A stretch of DNA of 7,542 nucleotides. Origin: Oscillospiraceae bacterium (GTDB taxonomy: Bacteria; Bacillota; Clostridia; Oscillospirales; Oscillospiraceae). The DNA is taken from positions 1-7,542 of the forward strand of contig JAQWCP010000066.1 in the NCBI GenBank assembly GCA_028705905.1. The letters are read 5' to 3'. A model generated the notes under the pieces. The model made no database searches. It saw only the letters and a list, made by a program, of their open reading frames with translations, and had not been told where the DNA came from. This document shows positions 1 through 5,209 of this stretch, piece after piece. The first letter of the stretch is position 1. Every line of letters starts with the position of its first letter. The translations under genes and the position numbers were made by a program.

Positions 1-186
1 CTCCGATACATACGTTGTCACCAATCCTTCACCCTTCAATTTTCTTAAAATCGGATACACCGTTCCACTGGAGATGTCAATGTGCCTAGAAATATTCTCG
101 GAAATATCATAGCCGTAACAGTCTTTCCCCAGCAGCAATGACAGGACACAAAGCTCTATGACCCCTTTTTTATATTGTGGATTCAA
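1..186 (-). CDS. PadR-family transcriptional repressor (partial, N-terminal part)
   Basis: The minus strand encodes 62 residues that run off the left edge. PadR proteins are small dimeric winged-helix repressors, often of transporter or stress genes, and usually about 105-110 residues long, so a little over half is present. The visible part starts MNPQYKKGVIELCVLSLLLG, contains YGYDIS (about residues 24-29), and then the recognition-helix signature SGTVYPILRKL (about 40-50), which is diagnostic of PadR. I chose the TTG start at 186-184 because a strong AAGGAGG site (200-194) lies 7 bases upstream and the protein begins exactly as family members do. A promoter and a likely operator lie upstream. 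The effector and target genes would be beyond the left edge and are unknown. The family call is secure; the regulated function is not visible. Confidence 0.9.
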   Translation of the reverse strand, partial: MNPQYKKGVIELCVLSLLLGKDCYGYDISENISRHIDISSGTVYPILRKLKGEGLVTTYVSE

Positions 187-231
187 TAAAGCACCTCCTT
201 TTTAACTGGATTTCTATATCCCTTCGTCTTG

Positions 232-250
232 TACTATTTAATATATAGTA
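232..250. promoter_or_regulatory. Inverted repeat over the padR -10 box, candidate PadR operator
   Basis: TACTAT (232-237) and ATAGTA (245-250) form a perfect 6-base inverted repeat with a 7-base A/T spacer, centred on the -10 box of the padR promoter. PadR repressors commonly autoregulate by binding a dyad in their own promoter, so this is the natural operator candidate. The repeat is seen directly; its role is inferred. Confidence 0.5.
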
Positions 251-268
251 GTATCTTATGTTTGTCAA
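240..268 (-). promoter_or_regulatory. Sigma-A promoter of the PadR gene
   Basis: On the minus strand a perfect -35 box TTGACA (268-263) is separated by 17 bases from TATATT (245-240), a near-consensus -10 box. It lies about 54 bases upstream of the TTG start and its strong ribosome site, in the gap after tmcAL. No hairpin terminator is evident after tmcAL, so some read-through into padR is possible. Confidence 0.8.
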
Positions 269-292
269 TACGAAATCCCATTCATTTTCATT

Positions 293-1516
293 TTAGAATG
301 TAAGGGGCCTATCGGGCAGCACTGGACCCGTTTTCCACTCCATCCCCCCACTTAAAATATTGGGTGTACATAAACCATACAAGTCTGTCGCATGCGCTTC
401 CAGTTTTAAATGATGTGCCACAGCTCCCCCTTGTTTGACGCCGTCTGCAAACTTTACGACAATGGGACAGTTTGCCTTTTCCCGCATCATAGCCAAAACA
501 GCCTGTCCATACTTTGAAAAACCCAAAACACGTACATACGGAATGTGTTTTTCGTGATCTTCCTGCTTGATCCCCAAATACGCCCGCAAGACCAACCTCC
601 TAAGATGGGCATATGTATACCGCTTCGTCTTGCATTGTTGCAACAATTCAGAAAGAGAGGATGCCTTCTTGGCAGCGCCCCAAAGTCGATTGGACAGCCC
701 GCCTCCCGCTTCTGGCAAAGCTTGAAATTCCGATAAGTCCATGCTGCGCAAACGGGATAACATCGCACGCTCCCCCGCTCCATTTTCCAGGAAAACCGGC
801 CCTGTTCCTTTTTGCATGGCATATTCTAATAATGCCCATGTATCAGGGGGCAGAAACGGTTTCACCTGCTCGAAATCTTCCTCCGCCAGGCAATCTCGTA
901 AATAAGCGGCGGAAGCAAATGTTTCCGACACAACCTTTTCATCATGAGAAGCACCTTGCCGCTGGATGGCAATTGGCTGAAGCTTTGCATCTAAACTTAA
1001 GATTGCACGCAGGTAGGAAACCGCCAACATCGCATTTGGTTTGCGCAAAATGCGGCTCTTCTCTCCCAATTGTTCTTCTGCCGCTTTTTGTTTTGCAGCC
1101 GGGGAGGAGAATCCGGCAGCCATCCAATGTAATTGTCGCTGCTCTATCTCCTCTGAATGCATGGCGGCAGCCAATTCCCAAAGCTGCGCGATATCAGGAT
1201 ATTCACTTCCAAATGAAAGCCACTGTACAACACCTGTTCGATGAAGCATTTCCACTGCACCCATTGCAAAGCGATCCGCAGAAGCCAGAGACCATGTGAG
1301 GGGCAATTCCAAGACCACATCTGCTCCGTTCTGTAATGCAGCTGCAGCACGTACTTGTTTCGAAAACACAGCTGGGGAGCCTCTTTGTACATAATTTCCA
1401 CTCATCACACAAACGATTGCGCAATTGTCTCCTAAATATTTCCTGGTTTGTTGGATATGATATATATGTCCTGTATGAAATGGGTTGTATTCTGCTATAA
1501 TGCCACATATTCTCAT
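293..1516 (-). CDS. tmcAL: tRNA(Met) cytidine acetate ligase TmcAL (YlbM)
   Basis: A 407-residue protein of normal family length (about 400). TmcAL activates acetate with ATP to acetyl-adenylate and transfers the acetyl group to C34 of elongator tRNA-Met, giving ac4C, which protects decoding of AUG; it is the Gram-positive, acetate-using counterpart of TmcA. The N-terminus has the nucleotidyltransferase signature GIIAEYNPFHTGHIYH (residues 5-20) with the HxGH motif (14-17). Also visible are MSGNYVQRG (38-46), VLELPL (68-73) and SFGSE (101-105), all typical of the family. The ATG at 1516 starts exactly at the conserved MRICGIIAEYNPFH; its ribosome site is modest (AAAAGG, about 9 bases upstream). 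It is transcribed divergently from acetate kinase, which handles the same metabolite, over a 182-base shared region. No clear terminator follows. The identification is confident. Confidence 0.93.
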   Translation of the reverse strand: MRICGIIAEYNPFHTGHIYHIQQTRKYLGDNCAIVCVMSGNYVQRGSPAVFSKQVRAAAALQNGADVVLELPLTWSLASADRFAMGAVEMLHRTGVVQWLSFGSEYPDIAQLWELAAAMHSEEIEQRQLHWMAAGFSSPAAKQKAAEEQLGEKSRILRKPNAMLAVSYLRAILSLDAKLQPIAIQRQGASHDEKVVSETFASAAYLRDCLAEEDFEQVKPFLPPDTWALLEYAMQKGTGPVFLENGAGERAMLSRLRSMDLSEFQALPEAGGGLSNRLWGAAKKASSLSELLQQCKTKRYTYAHLRRLVLRAYLGIKQEDHEKHIPYVRVLGFSKYGQAVLAMMREKANCPIVVKFADGVKQGGAVAHHLKLEAHATDLYGLCTPNILSGGMEWKTGPVLPDRPLTF

Positions 1517-1562
1517 GAAATCACGCCTTTTAAAAAATTTTGCACTTTTCTGGATAAAAAGG

Positions 1563-1591
1563 TTGTCTGTATACTCAAAATGCGGTAGAAT
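1563..1591 (+). promoter_or_regulatory. Sigma-A promoter of ackA
   Basis: TTGTCT (1563-1568), a 17-base spacer, and TAGAAT (1586-1591) make a good sigma-A promoter reading toward ackA, leaving a leader of about 100 bases. The leader contains GACTT (about 1630) that could pair with AAGTC (about 1668), plus a small TGCG/CGCA stem next to it, but no recognisable riboswitch. Confidence 0.6.
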
Positions 1592-1680
1592 AACAAAGAG
1601 ATTTTGCTTTTTGCTCTTGTGCAGAAGGGACTTATCTTTATTTTATTTCCTGCGGAGCTTTTTCGCAAGTCAAAATAAAA

Positions 1681-1687
1681 AGGAGAG
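1681..1687 (+). promoter_or_regulatory. Ribosome binding site of ackA (long spacing)
   Basis: AGGAGAG follows an A-rich stretch. From the end of AGGAG to the ATG at 1699 there are 13 bases, longer than the usual 5-9. The ATG is nevertheless secure because the protein begins at the conserved MKILVINAGSSS. Confidence 0.6.
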
Positions 1688-1698
1688 AAACAAATACT

Positions 1699-2901
1699 AT
1701 GAAAATTTTAGTCATCAATGCTGGCAGCTCTTCATTAAAATATCAGCTGCTAGACGCTGAGACCCACAATTTGCTGGCAAAAGGCCTGTGTGAGCGGATC
1801 GGGATTGGCGGTCACATCAAACACAGCCCCAGCGACCGCGAAGCGTATTCCGCTGATATCAATATGCCCACCCATGCGGAAGCCATCCAAACCGTTCTTG
1901 ATTTGCTGGTACATCCAGAGCATGGTGTCATAAAAGATATCTCTGAAATTGACGCAGTGGGACACCGGGTGGTACACGGCGGCGAAGAATTTGCGGGTTC
2001 TGTCTTAATTGATGACGCTGTGATGAAAGCGCTGGAACGTTGCATTCCTCTGGCTCCTCTCCACAATCCAGCCAATATCACAGGCATCAACGCCTGTGCG
2101 GCTGTAATGCCCAACGTCCCCAACGTAGCCGTATTTGACACTGCATTCCACCAGACTCTGCCGCCAAAGGCATATATTTTTGCCCTTCCTTATGAATATT
2201 ATGATAAGTATAAAGTCCGTCGCTATGGTTTCCATGGCACATCCCACCGTTATGTGTCCGAGCACGCTGCTGCTCTGATGGGCCGTCCTCTGGAAGAGCT
2301 TCGTCTTGTGACTTGCCACTTGGGGAATGGTTCCTCTGTTTGCTCCATCAAATACGGAAAATCCATAGATACCTCTATGGGCTTTACCCCTTTGGATGGT
2401 CTTCCCATGGGGACTCGTTCCGGCGCTGTTGATTCCGGCATCCTGGAATATATTATGAATTTGGAGCATTTGGATATCCACCAGATGCTGGATGTTCTGA
2501 ATAAAAAATCTGGCGTTTTGGGTATTTCTGGCGTTTCCTCCGACTTCCGTGATTTGGACGAAGCTGCCGCAAAGGGCGACGAGCGCGCCCAGCTTGCCAT
2601 TGATGTGTTCACATACAAAGTGACAAAACGGATTGGTTCCGCCGCCGCCTCGATGGGCGGTATCGATGGTGTGATCTTTACGGCCGGCGTGGGTGAAAAC
2701 AGTGCTGAGTTGCGCGCGCAGATCATGAATGGCCTGGAGTTTTTGGGCCTCAAATTAGACCCCGAGAAAAACAAAATACGTGGAAAAGAAGCCATTATCT
2801 CCACGGATGACTCGCCCAACAAAATCATGGTCATTCCCACCAACGAAGAATTGGTGATCGCAATGGACACAGCAGAAATTGTATCCGCTTTGAAAAAATA
2901 A
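1699..2901 (+). CDS. ackA: Acetate kinase
   Basis: A 400-residue cytosolic enzyme of full family length. It catalyses acetyl phosphate + ADP to acetate + ATP, the energy-yielding last step of acetate fermentation, and the reverse for acetate assimilation. Both family signatures are present: VINAGSSSLKYQLL (residues 5-18) and GHRVVHGG (88-95). Residues equivalent to those known in the Methanosarcina enzyme are all visible: Asn7, Arg90, His122, Asp147 (FDTAFH), His179 (YGFHGTSHRY), Arg240 (MGTRSGAVD) and Glu383 (IPTNEEL). The phosphate-binding TAGVGENS is at 328-335. No phosphotransacetylase (pta) gene flanks it, so acetyl phosphate must come from an enzyme encoded elsewhere. The gene appears monocistronic, between its own promoter and a strong terminator. 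It is divergent from tmcAL, an acetate-using tRNA-modifying enzyme. Confidence 0.97.
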   Translation: MKILVINAGSSSLKYQLLDAETHNLLAKGLCERIGIGGHIKHSPSDREAYSADINMPTHAEAIQTVLDLLVHPEHGVIKDISEIDAVGHRVVHGGEEFAGSVLIDDAVMKALERCIPLAPLHNPANITGINACAAVMPNVPNVAVFDTAFHQTLPPKAYIFALPYEYYDKYKVRRYGFHGTSHRYVSEHAAALMGRPLEELRLVTCHLGNGSSVCSIKYGKSIDTSMGFTPLDGLPMGTRSGAVDSGILEYIMNLEHLDIHQMLDVLNKKSGVLGISGVSSDFRDLDEAAAKGDERAQLAIDVFTYKVTKRIGSAAASMGGIDGVIFTAGVGENSAELRAQIMNGLEFLGLKLDPEKNKIRGKEAIISTDDSPNKIMVIPTNEELVIAMDTAEIVSALKK

Positions 2902-2902
2902 C

Positions 2903-2943
2903 AAAAAGAAGGACCTCTTTGAAACGAGGTCCTTCTTTTTATT
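2903..2943 (+). terminator. Rho-independent terminator of ackA
   Basis: A perfect 15-bp stem (2903-2917 with 2926-2940), an 8-base loop and a run of T, starting 2 bases after the ackA stop. The A tract on the left arm makes it potentially bidirectional. Confidence 0.93.
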
Positions 2944-2970
2944 TGACCCGACCGGAACGTATAATAGCCA

Positions 2971-3013
2971 GAAAAAGGAGTGCTTCACGAAAACTCGTGA
3001 AGCACTCCTTTTG
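2971..3013 (-). terminator. Rho-independent terminator of the CCA-adding enzyme gene, overlapping its stop codon
   Basis: A perfect 18-bp stem (2973-2990 with 2995-3012) around the 4-base loop AAAC. On the minus strand it is followed by TTTTT then C. The stop codon of the leftward gene (2987-2985) lies inside the stem, so the last codons of the gene form one arm. On the plus strand the T run is only four bases, so it suits the leftward gene better but could also back up the ackA terminator. Confidence 0.85.
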
Positions 3014-4268
3014 CATAATGAAGCAAGCTTTCTCTGTTGTTTTCTAGTTGATCGTCTATGACCTGCATCATTATTTTTTCTAAAAGTCCCCCCACTTTTG
3101 GACCCTCTGGAATTCCCAACTCTATGAGGTCCTTCCCGTTAACCGCAAGCATATCAAGGGAGTAGCACGCCCCGCTTCCTACAATCTCCCTCGCCAGAGA
3201 CTTCACTCGTCTCAGATTCCCCAATGCCCTCCTGCATCCTTTGGATGTAGCAAGCGCCTCCTGAACTGCGATCAAATCCAATATTCCTTGCATTCCAAGC
3301 AAACGAAGCACTCTCTTGACGCAAGGAGGTTCGGGCAATAACTTCTTCTCCTTGTGTTTGAACAATTGAAGAATATATTGCACTTCCTTCTGTCCATAAC
3401 AAAATTGCTGCAGAATCTGCCGCGCTACCCCAGCATCTCTCCTCCGTGTAATCAAATCCAACAGCAAGACCCAGCGGACGGCTCTGCTGGGCGGAGAAGA
3501 TGCAATGGTATTTGCCAGACTTCTCCACTCCACTTGAGCTTGATCATTTGAAATAAAACAAGATTGCAATTCTGGTATCAAAACAGCAACGATGGAAAAA
3601 AAATCAGACAAAACGATGCTCGCATTGCCCCCCAATAAGATACGATCCCATTCTCCCCTGATTCGCTCCATCGCCACAGCCCTTAATCCCATCCTTTCCT
3701 GATGCATCGCTCGGGCCGTGGTTTCGTCCACACAAAAGCCTAACGTTGCCGAGAATCGAAGACCTCTTAGAATACGCAGCGCATCTTCCGTAAAACGTGT
3801 CTTTGCATCTCCCACACAACGAATTTTCCCTGCCTGCAAATCTGCTCGGCCACCAAATAAATCAATTACCCCTTTTTGTAAATGGTACGCCATTGCATTG
3901 ATGGTAAAATCTCTGCGTTTTAAATCCAATTCCAACGATTTCGTAAACGTCACTTGATCCGGATGCCTCTGATCCGAGTATGTCCCATCCAAACGGAAGG
4001 TTGTGATCTCTAACATTTGACCTTCCAGAACGACTCCAACTGTGCCATGGCGCATCCCTGTGCAGACCACTTCTTGATCTTCAAAACACTGGAGAATCTC
4101 TTCCGGCAATGCATCTGTGCAAATATCCCAATCATGTGGGGTCATACCGAGCAAAGAATCGCGGACGCAGCCGCCTACCAAATAGGCGTCAAATCCCTTT
4201 CCTTCCAATCGTTGTAATGCAAACAGGACAATATTGGGAATATTCGACACCACGTGTACACACCCCAT
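2985..4268 (-). CDS. cca: CCA tRNA nucleotidyltransferase (class II, poly(A) polymerase superfamily)
   Basis: A 427-residue enzyme that adds or repairs the 3'-CCA end of tRNAs using CTP and ATP without a template. Seen in order: the nucleotidyltransferase motif LVGGCVRDSLLG (residues 30-41) with catalytic HDWDI (45-49, acidic pair D46/D48), the ribose-recognition motif RRDFTINAMAY (118-128), the amino-acid template motif EDALRILRGLRF (161-172), and the C-terminal LAVNGKDLIELGIPEGPKVG (374-393). I chose the ATG at 4268. Reading on to an ATG at 4334 is possible, but a good promoter (4287-4315) lies inside that extension, which has no family resemblance. No classical ribosome site precedes 4268; two GTG codons at 4253 and 4250, preceded by GGGGTG, are alternatives. 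The middle region (about 230-290) resembles an HD domain that has lost its metal-binding His-Asp residues. A homologue adding only A cannot be strictly excluded. Confidence 0.9.
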   Translation of the reverse strand: MGCVHVVSNIPNIVLFALQRLEGKGFDAYLVGGCVRDSLLGMTPHDWDICTDALPEEILQCFEDQEVVCTGMRHGTVGVVLEGQMLEITTFRLDGTYSDQRHPDQVTFTKSLELDLKRRDFTINAMAYHLQKGVIDLFGGRADLQAGKIRCVGDAKTRFTEDALRILRGLRFSATLGFCVDETTARAMHQERMGLRAVAMERIRGEWDRILLGGNASIVLSDFFSIVAVLIPELQSCFISNDQAQVEWRSLANTIASSPPSRAVRWVLLLDLITRRRDAGVARQILQQFCYGQKEVQYILQLFKHKEKKLLPEPPCVKRVLRLLGMQGILDLIAVQEALATSKGCRRALGNLRRVKSLAREIVGSGACYSLDMLAVNGKDLIELGIPEGPKVGGLLEKIMMQVIDDQLENNRESLLHYAKGVLHEFS

Positions 4269-4286
4269 TTTATTTCTATTTTGGAT

Positions 4287-4315
4287 ATTGTAACACGTTT
4301 TGTTGATGGAATCAA
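4287..4315 (-). promoter_or_regulatory. Sigma-A promoter of the CCA-adding enzyme gene
   Basis: On the minus strand TTGATT (4315-4310), exactly 17 bases, then TACAAT (4292-4287). Transcription would start near 4280, only about 12 bases before the ATG at 4268, giving a very short leader. This argues against a start at 4334. Confidence 0.7.
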
Positions 4316-4414
4316 TTTGCGTTGGGTCTTCCATAAAATTTTGTCATAGTCTGTAAGAGACGGGGGGATTTTTTGGATTCTTCAAAAACACTGTTTCCTT
4401 TTGCTGCCTCAGTG

Positions 4415-4423
4415 CATATAGTA
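4415..4423 (+). promoter_or_regulatory. Possible sporulation sigma (E/K-type) -10 element of the cotJ operon
   Basis: CATATAGTA, 58 bases upstream of the cotJAB start, fits the CATA-N3-TA form shared by mother-cell sigma-E/sigma-K -10 boxes. The B. subtilis cotJ operon is sigma-E dependent, so such a box is expected here. No convincing -35 partner was found at the right spacing, so this is tentative. Confidence 0.35.
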
Positions 4424-4427
4424 TCAT

Positions 4428-4445
4428 AGAGACTGACTTGTCTCT
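4428..4445 (+). other. Small hairpin in the cotJ leader
   Basis: AGAGAC (4428-4433) and GTCTCT (4440-4445) form a perfect 6-bp stem with a 6-base loop, just downstream of the possible sporulation -10 box and about 20 bases before the ribosome site. It may sit at the 5' end of the cotJ mRNA; its function is unknown. Confidence 0.4.
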
Positions 4446-4466
4446 TATCTTTGTTTGACTATTTAC

Positions 4467-4476
4467 AAGGGGGGAT
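4467..4476 (+). promoter_or_regulatory. Ribosome binding site that fixes the TTG start of cotJAB
   Basis: AAGGGGGGAT lies with its G run ending 6 bases before the TTG at 4481. This favours 4481 over the in-frame TTG at 4451, which lies upstream of the site, and over the ATG at 4499. Confidence 0.75.
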
Positions 4477-4480
4477 CACA

Positions 4481-4963
4481 TTGCTTCCTAGTAGTTCCAT
4501 GAATAACATGGTGAATATGAACGAACCAACCCAGATGTGCAATGATAAACAAGGCTCTTTGCCTTCTTGCGCACCGCTTGCTGTTCCTTACGTTCCCTTT
4601 CAGCTGGAAGACTCTGTAAAATACAATCAAAAAGAAGGGCTTGAAAATGGGACGTTGTTCCCTGGCCTGAACCTGCCCTTTCATTGTGCAACCACACCCA
4701 ATCCACTTCCCAACACCGCATTGGCAGAGTTAATGGCTTTGGAATTCGCAATCGGCGATCTGGGGCTTTATTTGGATACACACCCCAACGATGCAGAGGT
4801 GCTTGAATTATATACAAAATACGTAGCTTTGGAAAAAGAAGGACGAAAACGCTATGTTGCCACTTACGGTCCCATCACACAGACAGATGTCGCAGGCGCC
4901 AAAGAATACACCTGGTTGCGTGAACCTTGGCCATGGGAGCTTTCGGAAAGGGCGGTGAAATAA
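4481..4963 (+). CDS. cotJA-cotJB: Spore coat protein, CotJA-CotJB fusion
   Basis: A 160-residue protein joining two coat proteins that are separate genes in most spore formers. Residues 31-69 are CotJA-like: LAVPYVPFQ, then EGLENGTLFPGLNLPF (52-67). After a short Pro/Asn/Thr linker (about 70-80), residues 81-153 are CotJB-like: LAELMALEFAIGDL, LYLDTHPND (86-94), YGPIT, and the C-terminal LREPWPWE (146-153). The first 30 residues are low in structure and unlike the family. CotJA, CotJB and CotJC make up an inner-coat set synthesised in the mother cell; in B. subtilis CotJC needs CotJA for assembly. The start is TTG at 4481, set by a strong ribosome site 6 bases upstream. cotJC follows with no gap. 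The family identity is firm. The fusion is read directly from one open frame with no stop or start between the halves, but a sequencing error could produce the same result. Confidence 0.88.
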   Translation: MLPSSSMNNMVNMNEPTQMCNDKQGSLPSCAPLAVPYVPFQLEDSVKYNQKEGLENGTLFPGLNLPFHCATTPNPLPNTALAELMALEFAIGDLGLYLDTHPNDAEVLELYTKYVALEKEGRKRYVATYGPITQTDVAGAKEYTWLREPWPWELSERAVK

Positions 4964-5209
4964 TTGTTTGTTTATGAGAAGAAATTACAATATCCTGTGA
5001 ATATTAAACGCCCAAATGCAAAACTGGCTTCGTTTATCATATCGCAGTATGGTGGGCCTGACGGAGAATTGGGCGCGTCTTTGCGCTATTTAAGTCAAAG
5101 ATATTCCATGCCCTATCCGGAGCTGAAAGGATTATTAACTGATATCGGTACGGAAGTGCCTGAAATGTTCCGGGCTGTTGTGCTTTTGGACGCCTTCGCA
5201 ACCGTATAG
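4964..5209 (+). pseudogene. cotJC: cotJC (spore coat, manganese-catalase family), interrupted after codon 64
   Basis: The frame starts at a TTG immediately after the cotJAB stop (ribosome site GGGCGGTG inside the end of cotJAB). The first 64 residues are typical CotJC: MFVYEKKLQYPVNIKRPN, then QYGGPDGELGASLRYLSQRY and LLTDIGTE (57-64). CotJC is normally about 190 residues. Here the match stops just before the conserved Glu-Leu-Gly-His-Leu-Glu segment that supplies catalase-type metal ligands, and is replaced by 17 unrelated residues (VPEMFR to AFATV) ending at 5209. The codons from 5156 on belong to the inserted element, whose recombinase gene overlaps them on the other strand. The remaining two thirds of cotJC is absent from the window and presumably lies at the far end of the element. 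As it stands the product cannot be an active enzyme; precise excision would restore it. Confidence 0.88.

Noticed and set aside
613..1299. 228-codon open frame on the plus strand opposite tmcAL
   Set aside because: It is antisense to a well-identified gene, has no ribosome site and no recognisable protein motif; a shadow frame.
2250..2870. 206-codon open frame on the minus strand opposite ackA
   Set aside because: It is antisense to a highly conserved enzyme and its sequence mirrors the ackA codon pattern; no independent evidence of coding.
2943..2965. TTGACC followed by a perfect TATAAT between the two terminators
   Set aside because: The spacer is only 11 bases, too short for a sigma-A promoter, and no gene on the plus strand follows.
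4343..4348. GTCATA, resembling a sigma-E -35 box upstream of cotJ
   Set aside because: No matching -10 sequence occurs about 14 bases downstream; that region is a G run followed by a T run.
4488..4817. 109-codon open frame on the minus strand opposite cotJAB
   Set aside because: It is a shadow of the coat protein gene with no ribosome site or family resemblance.
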